Source: Mesostigma viride (Eukaryota; Streptophyta; Mesostigmatophyceae; Mesostigmatales; Mesostigmataceae). From it: DNA of 64,000 nucleotides. Position 1 is the stretch's first letter, and the number at the start of each line of letters is the position of its first letter. The notes beneath the pieces are model-generated. The model was given only the letters and a program-made list of their open reading frames with translations. It ran no database searches and was not told where the DNA came from. The stretch is taken from the NCBI GenBank assembly GCA_009746045.1, contig RPFO01000041.1:6369568-6433567 (forward strand), in the 5' to 3' direction. The translations under genes and the position numbers were made by a program. Of the stretch, positions 10,197 through 20,749 are shown in pieces.

Positions 10197-11171
10197 TCAC
10201 AGGTCGCCCGTCTTCCTTGCGTTCGACTGGATGTTGTTCTCACCTGGGTTGCGATGCCAAGCAAGATCGCGTACCCACCGCTTACCGCCGCCGACAAGCT
10301 CGTTCTGCTCGCCTCGGCCGTAACGGTCGTACTCGTGAGTCACCTCACGAGGGATATGCAGATCAGCTCTCTGCCTCTCTCGTAGGTCTGTAGTGCCGTC
10401 GCCCTCGTTTATCTGCTGGGCTGAGCGCTTGACGGAGCCCTCTGGCTTGTCAGTCCACTCAAAATGGACGTCTTCAGGCGTCTTCTCGACCCCCGTGACA
10501 ATCTCCACCTCCGGACCCCACGCAGTGGTGGTTTCCGGCCTCGGTGTATCAAGCCTGGAGTACACTCCGAAAGGCTGCGTGGTAATAAAGAACCTGTCTG
10601 CGTACCCTCTCGACTCTTGCAAAAGGACAGCAACAAGATTCTCAATGGTTGGCAAATACCTCCGCCGTGCTCCAAGGATTCACCGCCTCGCGAGCTCGGC
10701 GTTCCGGATTATGTCGGCGTCTGGTACCCCCTCTCCTAGCACTGCTGTCGCCACCCAGTGGTTGAACAGTCTGGTGCTGCCGAGCGCTGTTGCCACGATC
10801 TGGCTAAGCGCCTCCCTGGCAAGGTCGAGACCGGCTAGCGTGATATGGGCGCCCTGGTAGGCGACCTCCACACGATTAGCAGTTTCAGCTAGCGCGTCAC
10901 GAATGCGCACCAACTCCTCCACCGCCACTCGCCCTGTCTCACCCGGAGAAATCACGACGCGAGCCCGCTGTATAATCGGGTCCGCCGCCGCTGGCCTGCT
11001 GCCTCCCCCACTCACCGCCACCCACCCCTCTTCTGCCAAGTGCCTCGCTACGTAGGCCGCTTGCACGAATGTTGGAGCGTTTGCTTGGTTACGGTAGGGG
11101 AAAAACGCTTGCGCGTCTCTCTGCTCGTTCGCCTCACCAGCACCGTGGCTGCTTGACGATGAACCAGACAT
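10197..11171 (-). pseudogene. Unidentified helical protein with one in-frame TGA
   Basis: The frame starts MSGSSSSSHGAGEANEQRD and runs 163 codons to TGA at 10680-10682. The same frame stays open for a further 160 codons (ILGARRRYLPTIENLVAVLL... to a stop at 10197). Without the TGA it would be about 325 residues. The middle is strongly helical (LVRIRDALAETANRVEVAY), and the end is charged and Arg-rich. No domain is recognised. Context suggests a gag-like or accessory retroelement product. Its layout parallels 2054-2973: same strand, upstream of a Copia gag, single TGA. Confidence 0.35.
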
Positions 11172-11380
11172 GAAAGCGCTTGGAAGCAATAGTACGATTT
11201 GCGCAGCAACTCGTCAGCAGAGCTTGTGAGCTCCTGGTCCTTGCCGGCTGGAATGACCCTAGGCTGCTGGCTAGCAACCTTTATCCTCACACCAGGCCTA
11301 CGACCCTCGATAGGCTCGCCACTCGTCGTGACGACCAAGGTTCGTGTGTGAAGACGCTCGTTGCCTCGTTGAGCCTCGAG

Positions 11381-11845
11381 CTATATGCAACCTCGTTCCA
11401 TCCTTGTTCCTCGGTCATGAGCAACGCTGGGCAACGCTACATTGCCAGAGCCTCGTATCGCTGCCCTGCATCCTCGTTGCAGGCAGCATACAGGAATCTC
11501 TGGCTATCCTGTGTCTAGGACAGCACAGGACCTGCCACAGTCCTGCATGGACTTACACAGACCTGCTGGCTGGCTACTGGCTTCTACTAGCCACAGGACC
11601 GTTGAGCCCTCAGTACACTGTGTCCCAGTCACGTGAGAGTTCAGGCTAAGCCTGCGCAGGCACGGCCTGCCACGTGTCCTGTCCACTATGCCCTGAGAGT
11701 GCACCGCCCTTGCCCACCGGTCGGCAGTACTTCGGGACCTGATATCTTTCTAGTCCCTTGTTTGTTCTAGGCGGTTGACACGGCGTTGGAAAGGTCTCCT
11801 CAACCTGCATCCATCTAGCACATTGGTGCCCCAATATGCTAACTC
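11381..11845. repeat. 470-bp direct repeat, copy 2
   Basis: This is the second copy of the repeat at 3768-4248, same orientation and nearly identical. Its right edge, gctaactc, abuts the truncated LINE that starts at about 11846. Confidence 0.8.
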
Positions 11846-11863
11846 ACTCCGGCCCGCCACTTT

Positions 11864-12934
11864 TTGGTTATGCTGCTCGACGCCAATGCCACCCTCCCCG
11901 TGGGCACTGCTGGCAGTCGCTTTGCGCCTGCTGACACTACTGCTAACGACAACACTCCCCTGTTTTCTGCCTTTTTGCGGGATAGCGGGATGGTTGCTGT
12001 CAACTGCCACTTTCAACGTCCCTCACAGGACTTGGTCACTTTTCGTGGCCCTAACGGCCGTCAGGCCTGTCTGGACTACGTGGTGGTACGGCAGCCCAGG
12101 TGCACCTCGGTTCTGGACACCCGAGTGTTTGACACGCCCACGGTGTGCTCTGACCACCGGTTGGTGCGCGCGACCATTCGGCTCCGGTTCCACGTCCCCG
12201 CGCTCCGCGCCCCAGTGGTCCGCCCTGACTGGTCTGCTCTACGCCCGGTCCGGGGAGATCCTGAGGACTGGACGGACGCCGAGCACGAGCGGAACCGGTG
12301 CCGACGGGAGTACCTCTCGGCCCTGGACGCCCGGGCGGATGTCGACGAGCTGGACAAGGGCGCCCCCAACGCCGCCATTTTTGCGGGCTTTGCGGCCCGT
12401 GCCCCGTTGCTGGCGGCCCGGCACCTGCCGGTCATGCCCCGCCGCCGCCCCGGCCCGCTCTACCGCCAGGACCCCAAGGTCTTGGCCGCCCGGCACCGCC
12501 TCAAGCGTAACCGGGACCCGCTGCAGAAACCGGTGCTCAAGGCCGCCCTCGTGGAGGCCTACGAGCACGCTCAGGACGCGGAGGCGGCCCAGTGCATCGC
12601 GGATGCCAAGGCCTGCCAGGCTCGCAATCAGGGTAAGGACATGTGGTACCACCTCGACCGGCTCGGCGGCCGGCGGCAGCGCACCCCGGTGGAGCACACG
12701 GGGGACGGCACGGCGCCGGTCAGCCTTGACCGCTGGTTGGCCCACAATGTTTCCTTGACCGGTGGGGCTCGCGCCCCCCCCCCGCCGCTTCACCCCGAGA
12801 CGGCCGCCCGCCTCGGGGTTGCCGGACCCCCGCCGCCGCCAGCGCCCCCCTCCTCGGCCGCGGACTATACCAAGTCCCCGCCTTGCAGGAGGGCTGCCTT
12901 GCCACTGACGACGTCGTCCCCCCCTTCACTTTGA
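11864..12934 (+). CDS. LINE-A: C-terminal part of APE endonuclease and linker
   Basis: The frame shows the late motifs of an exonuclease-endonuclease-phosphatase fold: MLLDANATLPVG (equivalent to GDFNA), DLVTFRGPNGRQACLDYVVV (the S/T...ID-Y segment), and VCSDHRLVRATI (the SDH catalytic motif). The first half of the domain is missing because the element is 5'-truncated. After about residue 130 comes a basic, Arg/Ala-rich linker. True coding passes to another frame near 12880, so the last ~18 residues of this frame are probably not native. Confidence 0.75.
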   Translation: MVMLLDANATLPVGTAGSRFAPADTTANDNTPLFSAFLRDSGMVAVNCHFQRPSQDLVTFRGPNGRQACLDYVVVRQPRCTSVLDTRVFDTPTVCSDHRLVRATIRLRFHVPALRAPVVRPDWSALRPVRGDPEDWTDAEHERNRCRREYLSALDARADVDELDKGAPNAAIFAGFAARAPLLAARHLPVMPRRRPGPLYRQDPKVLAARHRLKRNRDPLQKPVLKAALVEAYEHAQDAEAAQCIADAKACQARNQGKDMWYHLDRLGGRRQRTPVEHTGDGTAPVSLDRWLAHNVSLTGGARAPPPPLHPETAARLGVAGPPPPPAPPSSAADYTKSPPCRRAALPLTTSSPPSL

Positions 12935-14595
12935 AGGAATTGGACAGCGCCCTTGCTCGCCTGCGGTACGATGCGGCGGTCGGTGCCGACCACCTTTCTG
13001 CTGAGCTGCTGAAGACCCCTGATCCGGCGGTTAGGGATCTTCTGCTGGCGTTCTGCAACCGTGTTCTGCTTTCTGACGAGCCTCCGCCTGCTGAGTGGCA
13101 GACGGCCATCCGCGTCATGCTGTACAAGAAGGGCTCTGCTGCTGACCCCGGTAACTACAGGGGTGTCTGCCTCCAGAGCGCCGCGCTGAAGGTCTTCATG
13201 CGCATGATGCTGCACAGGCTCCGCGCCGCGCTGGACCCACACCTGGGTGAGTCTCAGATGGGTTTCCGTCGTGGTCGTAACACTGTCATGGCTGTGTTTG
13301 TCGCGCGCCGGTTGATGGAGGAGGTGCGTCGCCTTCCCCCTGACAGTTTGCCGCTGGTCTTCATTTTTGTTGACTATATCAAGGCCTTTGACACGGTCCT
13401 CTGGGAGGCTCTTTGGGCCATCCTAGCTCTGGATCGAGTGCCACCTGCGTTTATTGCTGCCATTCGCCGACTGTATGAGGGCTCACAGGCAGTAGTGCGG
13501 ACTGCGGAAGGCACCACCCCACCATTCCCCCTTCACCACGGGGTGTGGCAAGGTTGTGTCCTGTCCCCATACCTCTTCATTATTGTCGTGGATCACGTCA
13601 TGCGCCGGGCACGTGCGCGCTTTACTGCTCTTAAGGGGTTCGAGCCAGGCTTGGACATCCTTAACGTGAAAGAGCACGGCGGGGTTAGACCTGGTTACCG
13701 CCTTGCCGACCTGATTTATCCGTTATTCGGTTATGCGGATGACACCACCCTCATCAAGAGCCCCGAGCACATTCAGACCTGGCTGGACTGTCTGGGCCTG
13801 GAGGCGAGGGCGGTGGGGTTGGAGATTAGTGTCAAAACTGAGGCGATGGTGGTTGGGGCCTCCAGTACACCACCGCTGCCGCGCCTGCTCGACGGGACGG
13901 AGGTCCCGTTCCGCGACCGCTTCAAGCTGTTGGGGAGCTGGCTTCCTGACACTGCCGACGATGTGGACACCCGCATCGGCCTTGCCTGGGCCAAGCTCCG
14001 TTCGCTCAAGACCTACTGGCGCTCGAAGGGCCTGGGCGAGCACCGCAAGCGCATGCTCTTCAAGGTCCTCGTCCTCACGGTGCTCACGTATGGCGCCGAG
14101 GCGTGGACACTCCCACCCAAACTGGAAGCTAGGCTAGACGATACGGTTTACAGGATGCTCCGACAGGTCCTTAACGTAGGGTTTTCCGAGCGTCCGTCAT
14201 CAGAGTCTTTGTATCATGGCATGCCTCGTATTTCGGACGAGATTAGGCAGCGTAGGATAGCATTTGTAGGACACCTTGCTCGCACCAGCCAGGTCGACAC
14301 CGCCCTTGGTCTGGCCGGCCCCCAACGGCTTGGCCAGCCAGGGCGCCACATTCTGATCTGGCCTGGCCCCGAGGACATTCCCAAAAGGGTAGGGAAACCT
14401 GTCACGAACTACACCCAGATGTTGCTGGACGACCTAGTGGCCCCAGCCCAGTTTGAGCACCGCATCCACTCTCTCTCCCGTCTTTGGACTGCCATGCAGG
14501 ACAAGACGCGGTGGAAGAGGATTGTCAAGGCGCACACGCCCGACCCTGTGGGCAAGCCCCCTCCCCCCAAGCGGAGGCGGCGTTTTGATGAGTAG
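12883..14595 (+). CDS. LINE-A: reverse transcriptase
   Basis: The 570-residue frame contains the LINE RT blocks in order: FTLKELDSALARLRYDAAVG, WQTAIRVMLYKKGS..PGNYRG, LGESQMGFRRGRNT, VFIFVDYIKAFDTV (motif A, Asp), GVWQGCVLSPYLFII (motif B), FGYADDTTLI (motif C, ADD) and FKLLGSWL (motif D/E). A C-terminal IAFVGHLAR segment is typical of APE-type LINEs. It ends in a basic tail, PPPKRRRRFDE. The enzyme primes cDNA synthesis on nicked target DNA. The initial Met is probably not the true start, because the frame follows a slip from the endonuclease frame. Confidence 0.88.
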   Translation: MQEGCLATDDVVPPFTLKELDSALARLRYDAAVGADHLSAELLKTPDPAVRDLLLAFCNRVLLSDEPPPAEWQTAIRVMLYKKGSAADPGNYRGVCLQSAALKVFMRMMLHRLRAALDPHLGESQMGFRRGRNTVMAVFVARRLMEEVRRLPPDSLPLVFIFVDYIKAFDTVLWEALWAILALDRVPPAFIAAIRRLYEGSQAVVRTAEGTTPPFPLHHGVWQGCVLSPYLFIIVVDHVMRRARARFTALKGFEPGLDILNVKEHGGVRPGYRLADLIYPLFGYADDTTLIKSPEHIQTWLDCLGLEARAVGLEISVKTEAMVVGASSTPPLPRLLDGTEVPFRDRFKLLGSWLPDTADDVDTRIGLAWAKLRSLKTYWRSKGLGEHRKRMLFKVLVLTVLTYGAEAWTLPPKLEARLDDTVYRMLRQVLNVGFSERPSSESLYHGMPRISDEIRQRRIAFVGHLARTSQVDTALGLAGPQRLGQPGRHILIWPGPEDIPKRVGKPVTNYTQMLLDDLVAPAQFEHRIHSLSRLWTAMQDKTRWKRIVKAHTPDPVGKPPPPKRRRRFDE

Positions 14596-15193
14596 TGTAG
14601 TAAGGATTTTCTAGACTAGATAGCTTAGAGTTAGGGTAGTTCGATTACGCGGCTTCCTCCACCCCATTCATCATGGAATATGTGCTACATGATCCCCCAA
14701 CGGAGGCATGTTATAATTTAATTTAATTTTTTTAATAGTTGTGGAGTCCAAAATAGTTGGGGGCTTGGCCCCCGCCGGGTCTACTTGTTACTTGTTCCAG
14801 ATAAAATGATAAATAGGTGTAAGGTAATCCACCCGGTTAAGGGCCACCTTAATTGCAAAACTCCTGGCATTCGCAGGCCTGGGCAGATTGTCATTCTGAG
14901 CACGGATTTGGAATCAGCGACATCGACTTCTACGATTGTATTTTCTACGATTGGCTCAAGGTGCATTTTTCTCGTTTCTCGTTTCAGGATTTCCCGCCAA
15001 AAAACTTGGTTTCTTATTAAAAAATATTTACACAGGAATTTTAAGTCTCCCAGGTAAAGGTTTTATGCTGAAGCTGTGCGTCTCATCAAAACACACTATA
15101 TCTAGACATGCATATCTGGTTTCACATGGACCTCATGAAATCACATCAGTCATCCCATGGCACGCATTCCTGCATTCACATGTGCTGGTTTTT

Positions 15194-15361
15194 CTACTCC
15201 AGTTCAGACTCATGAGAATCGCTATCGCTCTCCACCCTATTAGGGCGTTTCTGCCGCGCCTTGTTATTGCGGTCTTGTAAGACTTTCTCAATGAGGGTGT
15301 CATCATCCAAGTCATTGTGGTTACGCGGAGGGCGTCGCACCTCATCGAGGATGGCGTCCAT
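15194..15361 (-). CDS. Candidate 3' exon, 55 residues with acidic tail
   Basis: The minus strand reads MDAILDEVRRPPRNHNDLDD, continues with an amphipathic basic segment (LIEKVLQDRNNKARQKRP), and ends ESDSDSHESELE then TAG. An acceptor-like string, ctgttatag, lies immediately before the ATG, so it could be a terminal exon. No domain is recognised. Its composition is much more protein-like than that of its neighbours. It sits inside the inverted-repeat element and may belong to a captured host gene. Confidence 0.3.
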   Translation of the reverse strand: MDAILDEVRRPPRNHNDLDDDTLIEKVLQDRNNKARQKRPNRVESDSDSHESELE

Positions 15362-16995
15362 GACTATAACAGCGCTCGCTCTATGGCACGTGCACTCGTG
15401 CAGTCACATGCAGTGAGTGGTCACCCAAATATGGCGCTACCATGATCTCAAAAGCAGATTGCGCACGGGGATAGTCCAGACCCCTTCCATAGTACACTCT
15501 CCTGCTAACCATGCAGGAATTTGGTTTCCTCCTGCCAACCATGCAGACAAGTGGCCAGTCTTCATCACATGTGATAGCATCCTAACAAGGTTTGGCTCGC
15601 GACTTATCCTTGCATGATCGTTGAACCAGCACACGGCTGCACTTCTGGTAAGTTGTACGCATTGAGACACAATGTGTCAGATTCATGCAACATACTCGAT
15701 CTATCTCCTACTTTTCCTTTATCTTCTTCGTCAATACAATGTTCATACAGAATGTCAAACCCAGCTTAATTTTCTGATTTCAGGGGTACCCAAATATGCC
15801 AGAAAACTTGGTCTTCTGGCGCTTTGTACCCTCCGTAGTTTTAATGCTCGGTGTCTTGCTAAATGCCGACTAGAATGGTACAAAGTCTCCCCGACGTAAT
15901 CGACCGCCTCGTCTTCATCTTGCATGAGCCTCGTCCACGTCCACCTCGCCTTGCATGGCCTTCTGCCTGCACAAAAGATGCATAGGCGACGCTGAAACAA
16001 GGAAATCAAGACCATAGACGATCAAACTTCTAATTAGACGGTCGGCTGAAAAACATTTCTGGATGAAAATGACGGACAGTAAAACCGTGGCGGATTCCTA
16101 AAACATGGCAGATTATAAACCAATGTCGTGACCACCATGGGCGTTCCTTGCATAGGCTTCCCTGCATAGTCCACCATTATCCTTGTGAATTAAACGGTTG
16201 ACCCTGCCCTCAACTTTCTTTCATGTCGTCGCGTCGGACAGATTCACCCGCTCGACAGAATTTGTGCTTATATATTCAACCAGGACAGTGGGAAACTTTG
16301 CGAACTGAAGACGTGTTAGAATCCCTGAATGCCTCTGTGGCCCTGTCGCCATCGCCGCACTCCCGCACCTGCAAACCACCGCCAGTGGCTTTTTTTGAGG
16401 TGCCTGTGCTCGCGCCGTCTTGCCTTCGTCCAACATGAAAGACGCGACGCGCATTCGCTGTCGCCTTTGGATCGACCAAAGGACACGCACTTTGAACTAA
16501 TAACCCTAGTCTTACGAAGCAGACTTGAAATAGTTACTCGTACAGCTAAACGTCCCAGGACCGTAACTCGAGCTACGGTTGCTGAAATGCCAGAGTTATC
16601 AGTCCAGCAGCGTTTCATGCACACACAGTCAAAAATTGGCGGGAATCCCAGAAAACGTGAAAATTTCAGCAAAATAGCAGAATTTCAGCGATTTCGCTCA
16701 TGGTTCGCATGGTAAAATTCTTGTTGGGACCGTTTTGGCACGTTTTGGGGGGGGTTGGGGGGGGGGGGGCGGGGAGGCAAAGTCGGGTTAAGGGCCACCC
16801 CTGTTTTTTAGCAGGAAAAAGCAGGGGAAAGCGGGGAAAGGCCTTGGTTACATGGCTAGCGGTTTATTAAATTATTCTGCTCAGCATGCAGCGCCTAACA
16901 CATGGTGGGCTTCCAGTTTGCTAGCTGCTTCCATTGACGGCTGAGAACCCTGAACTGAAGACGCAGAACAGCTGAGTGACAGACTTCGTGAGGGG

Positions 16996-17232
16996 ATGGC
17001 AGAAGATACGTCCGGGCATCCAGCAATCTCCCAGAGGATGCTGGATGCTGGCTTAGTTGACTATAGGCACTTTAAAGCCCTCGTCATCGTCACAATGAAA
17101 GACGCCGAGGGCAACGCTCCCAAGGCAACCGACTGTAGAATTGTATCACCGGCGGGTTCCTTCTCGAGGTTGTTTTACAGTAGAGGAGAAATTGCGGGAA
17201 TGCAGCTGGAACGACTATCAAAAACTGTTTAA
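16996..17232 (+). CDS. Hypothetical frame shared by both copies of the dispersed repeat (copy 1)
   Basis: It starts MAEDTSGHPAISQRMLDAGL and includes VDYRHFKALVIVTMKDAEGN. A second frame just downstream, ending at TGA 17285-17287, reads EEKLRECSWNDYQKLFKKEH then AWKQLRQLAT and looks protein-like, so an intron or frameshift may join them. AATAAA follows about 25 bp after that stop. The same block occurs at 50466-50809 with few changes. No domain is recognised; a captured host gene 3' end is one explanation. Confidence 0.35.
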   Translation: MAEDTSGHPAISQRMLDAGLVDYRHFKALVIVTMKDAEGNAPKATDCRIVSPAGSFSRLFYSRGEIAGMQLERLSKTV

Positions 17233-17429
17233 GAAAGAGCACGCTACCATCGATGCTTGGAAGCAGCTGCGACAGCTAGCCACCTGAATCGTATTCAAGT
17301 TTTCAATAAAGTCTTTGCATGGTTGTGTGATTGATGAGCCGTGATTTGCCATGAACTAGTCTAACTTATTTTGGCACATCAAGCGACCACATAGGGCCAC
17401 CTGAATTGTGTTCAAGTTTTAAGGGGAGG

Positions 17430-18560
17430 TGGCACCCCAAAAACCTTAAAACTTGACCCATGCTAATATCACTTGAATTTCAGTTGCACCATGCTAAATT
17501 ATGATTGGGGGCACTAAATAACATCTCTAGTGAGTTGTCCATGCACTTGTTGGGGGTACTACCCCCACATATACGCCAATATAGCGCTATAAATAGAAAA
17601 AGACGCTAATTAGGGCTATGTATGCCCCAGCCCATGCACTCATTTGTTGGCAAAAAAAAATGTAGCGTCTATAGTTCCCTGAGTTTGTAGCTTGCTGAGC
17701 TATTTACATCATGAAAATGACAAAACCTTGAACAGTTATTAATTTCCCCGCAAAAGTACCCTTTTTTTACCGGACATTGGGAATAAACATGTCATAAACA
17801 CTTCAGATTAGGCAACAAAATGTAGCGAAAATCCGGCTAACAGGGGGACAGCAGTGGTCCAAGTCCCAGGTCATTCCGACAAGTCTAGCTCAAGTTATTG
17901 CGTTTGGCGTGCTAAAACCTGAACATACGCTAAATGAGGTTTTTCTGTGTATAAGGCCACCTAGGCATCATGTTTTCCATCCAAGAAGCCAAAAAACATG
18001 CCCAACTCGATCACACAACATAAGAAAAGGCTAGGCACCTCATCTGCCCTCCCCTGCCCTCAGCATGGCCAGCCTTGCCAGCGTGCGCATAGCAACACCA
18101 TCGCTAGGCATACACGCACCAAGAGAGCATACACTAAGCTCAGCCCAAGGTTACCATGTAAATTTATGCCAAGAACTCAGCAAGTATACGTGTAAAAACC
18201 TTAGAAAGACTGCCCAAGCAATAGAGGCAACTGCAGCCTGCAAACTTGGCAGCAAATCATACATGTTGTATGCCAAGCATTCACATCCTATCCAGCTTGC
18301 CTTGCTGCACACATAGCAGGGAAGTCTTAATGGTTATAGCTCAAGGAAAGCAATGGAAACACCTATCTAATGCAATGCCACTCATGCAGTATGGCCAGCA
18401 AAAGAACCACTCTCACCTTCCTTTCCAATAGGGCAATTTGCTAAGAAGCTGATGCCAGCTTGTTAGCCTCTAGGCACATGCCGGATGTCGTTCTAAAACA
18501 GGCGTGTCAGATCCGGCACATAACAAAGCGTCTGAGCAAGGTCACGTCCAAAGGATTATG
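17430..18560. other. AT-rich stretch, no supported gene
   Basis: This is the interior of the dispersed repeat that is missing in the 50-kb copy. I see only short frames and no motif. Confidence 0.4.
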
Positions 18561-18568
18561 GAAAACAA

Positions 18569-18766
18569 ATGTCAACACATTACCAACAACTTGACCTCGG
18601 CGCATTTAGCATGCCAGCCACAAACTACACGAAATTGTACGAAATTGCTAGGAATCTGACGATGCAACCGAAAGAAATGGAGCGCTTCCTGCAGGGAAAC
18701 TGCCCGAAAAAAAGGCGAAAGGCCGACGTTAATGCACCTGCCTGCGTGGAAATGTTTCATGCATAA
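18569..18766 (+). CDS. Hypothetical 65-residue frame
   Basis: It reads MSTHYQQLDLGAFSMPATNY..., then a helical stretch (LTMQPKEMERFLQG), then a basic patch CPKKRRKADV. Composition is protein-like and includes a possible nuclear-localisation-type cluster. No family is recognised and the second repeat copy lacks this segment. It may be an exon. Confidence 0.25.
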   Translation: MSTHYQQLDLGAFSMPATNYTKLYEIARNLTMQPKEMERFLQGNCPKKRRKADVNAPACVEMFHA

Positions 18767-19309
18767 ACTGGCACGCAAGCTCGAACAATAAAAGACATCA
18801 TCCATTGATCAGGCGAACAAGGAAGGTGCGCCTTCCGTGAATACGTCGAAGGCGACATGCGCAGGCCTGCGTAGGTTCTTACCTTGAATGCCGGAAATGT
18901 AAAAGAAACCGGGAAGCTTCGGCACAAACTCGACAACACCATTAAGTTAGCTTCATAATCGCTCTTTAGAGCCTACGTTGCCTCACAATAGCTGCCGTAA
19001 ACCTGCATTAAATTTCATGATCCGCAAGAGAAATTATATCCTGGACCCCCGCGCCCGTAGCCGTTCGAGAAATTAGCGATATTGCAAACCGTAAACTTTC
19101 CGCCACGCAATGAGGTCATCAACTAATCTTCTGCGAAATTCAAGCATTTTTTCTAGCTGTTTACGTGCCATATCGATTAATATTGCATAAAGGCATGCCG
19201 CCATGGCCACTTCCGCGAGGGTTGAGCGGTCCGGGCACACATTATACACCGTACGGACGGTACCGCGAATTTTTTGGCGCGGAAAATATTCGGCGCGCCA
19301 CGTCCCCTT

Positions 19310-20030
19310 AAATAAAGTCACAGCATGGTTGTGTACGTGATTGATGAGCCGTGATTTGCCATGAACAAGTCTAACTTATTCATATTGCACATCAAGCGAC
19401 CACATATGGCCACCTGAATTGTGTAAAAGTTTTCAATAAAGTCATTGCGTGGTTGTGTGATTGATGAGCCGTGATTTGCCATGAACAAGTCTAACTTAAC
19501 CCAGTACTATGGCACATCAAGCGACCACACAGGGCCACCTGAATTGCATGTTCTGATCAGGCACTCCGCAAAGGTGAAAACCGTTTGCGTTCAGTGCCGG
19601 GCCGCGGAAAACGCGGAAAAACGCGATCTGCAAATGAATCCGACCGTAATCGAACTGGGGACCTCTCGCACCAACTTTCGCTGACTATAGGACGGACGTC
19701 TCCGGTTACCATGGCATCGCCAACTTACACCTTGTCATGTGTTCAAGTTTCAATCATTGCATGGTTGTGTGATTGATGACCCATGATTTGCCATTAATTA
19801 ATTAATTAATTAATTAATAGACACGTGACTGCGTCATGATTTGCCATGAGCAAGTCTAACTTATTGTTGCACATCAAGCGACCACATAGGGCCACCTGAA
19901 TCGTGTTCAAGTTTTCAATAAAGTCTTGGCATGGTTGTGTGATTGATGAGCCGTGATTTGCCGTGAACTAGTATAACTGATTATGGCACATCAAGCGACC
20001 ACATAGGGCCACCCTGAATTGTGCCAAGGT
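19310..20030 (+). repeat. ~115-bp tandem/interspersed units carrying AATAAA
   Basis: Units contain tcaataaagtc..gcatgg, gattgatgagccgtgatttg and cacatcaagcgaccacat. They occur at about 17300-17410, 19310-19545, 19740-20030 and 50760-51000. They appear to be multiplied copies of the 3' flank of the hypothetical gene at 16996-17287, each with its own polyadenylation-type signal. Confidence 0.6.
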
Positions 20031-20194
20031 GTGTGGGTGTGTCAAAAGTGTTCGATTGTTGTGTTACTTGCCATATCAAGCAACAACATGGAATCATAGA
20101 TCCATTAAGACATATGAAGTGAGATCGACAACTATTCTATTGTAGTTGTGAAACAACTAATTTAGTTAGACATTAGTTACTTCCATGGTCATGG

Positions 20195-20222
20195 TCGTGT
20201 GCGTGTGCGTGTGCGTGTGTGT

Positions 20223-20253
<31 letters not shown>

Positions 20254-20290
20254 CGTGTGCGTGTGCGTGTGCGTGTGCGTGTGCGTGTGA
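20195..20290 (+). repeat. GT/GTGTGC microsatellite, copy 1
   Basis: About 95 bp of gtgtgc and gt repeats, followed by five gggcaa units (20307-20334). The equivalent site in the other copy (51165-51431) has expanded to about 267 bp. Confidence 0.9.
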
Positions 20291-20749
20291 GCAGGATTGA
20301 GTGTGGGCAAGGGCAAGGGCAAGGGCAAGGGCAAAATATCTAGAACCTTGACGTCTAATCACTGCAAGAAAATGTCTTCAAATGAGGACGTTTTAAAGAT
20401 GGATACCATTTGTAATAACTCACACATGTCAACACATCCATGGGTACGGTATGGAACCATTAACTTTTATGATATGCTCAAGAGTTGAAATGCTTTACAT
20501 CCATGAAATATGCTCATTGTATAATTGTTTACGATTTATGAATGCAGGGGGTCCGTTACACGAGTGACCGAAAAGCACTCTGACAAGTCATGTTCAATGT
20601 GCCAAGAAAGAAGGCATGGCCAGGTCATGGCTGGTCCTGAAAATGCACCGAGGGTGCCCACAACATGTCTACGTTACACCCTCGCTATCCTAGACCCTGC
20701 AGCCTGCCAGGGGGGGGGGCACAAAACGTAACTGGCAGCCAGGGACGAT

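Larger units (their letters stand above)
11846..14740 (+). mobile_element. LINE-A: APE-type non-LTR retrotransposon, 5'-truncated
   Basis: The copy begins inside the apurinic-like endonuclease domain and continues through RT to an AT-rich 3' end with an (aattt)-like tail at 14715-14735. A 5' truncation is typical of LINE insertion. The same 3' end, inverted, recurs at 55513-55772, and a related RT fragment lies at 22850-23130, so the family is repeated in this genome. The ORF is broken by one frameshift near 12880. Confidence 0.85.

Noticed and set aside
12239-12793. Minus-strand frames opposite the LINE-A endonuclease
   Set aside because: Shadows of a GC-rich coding region; only the plus strand shows family motifs.
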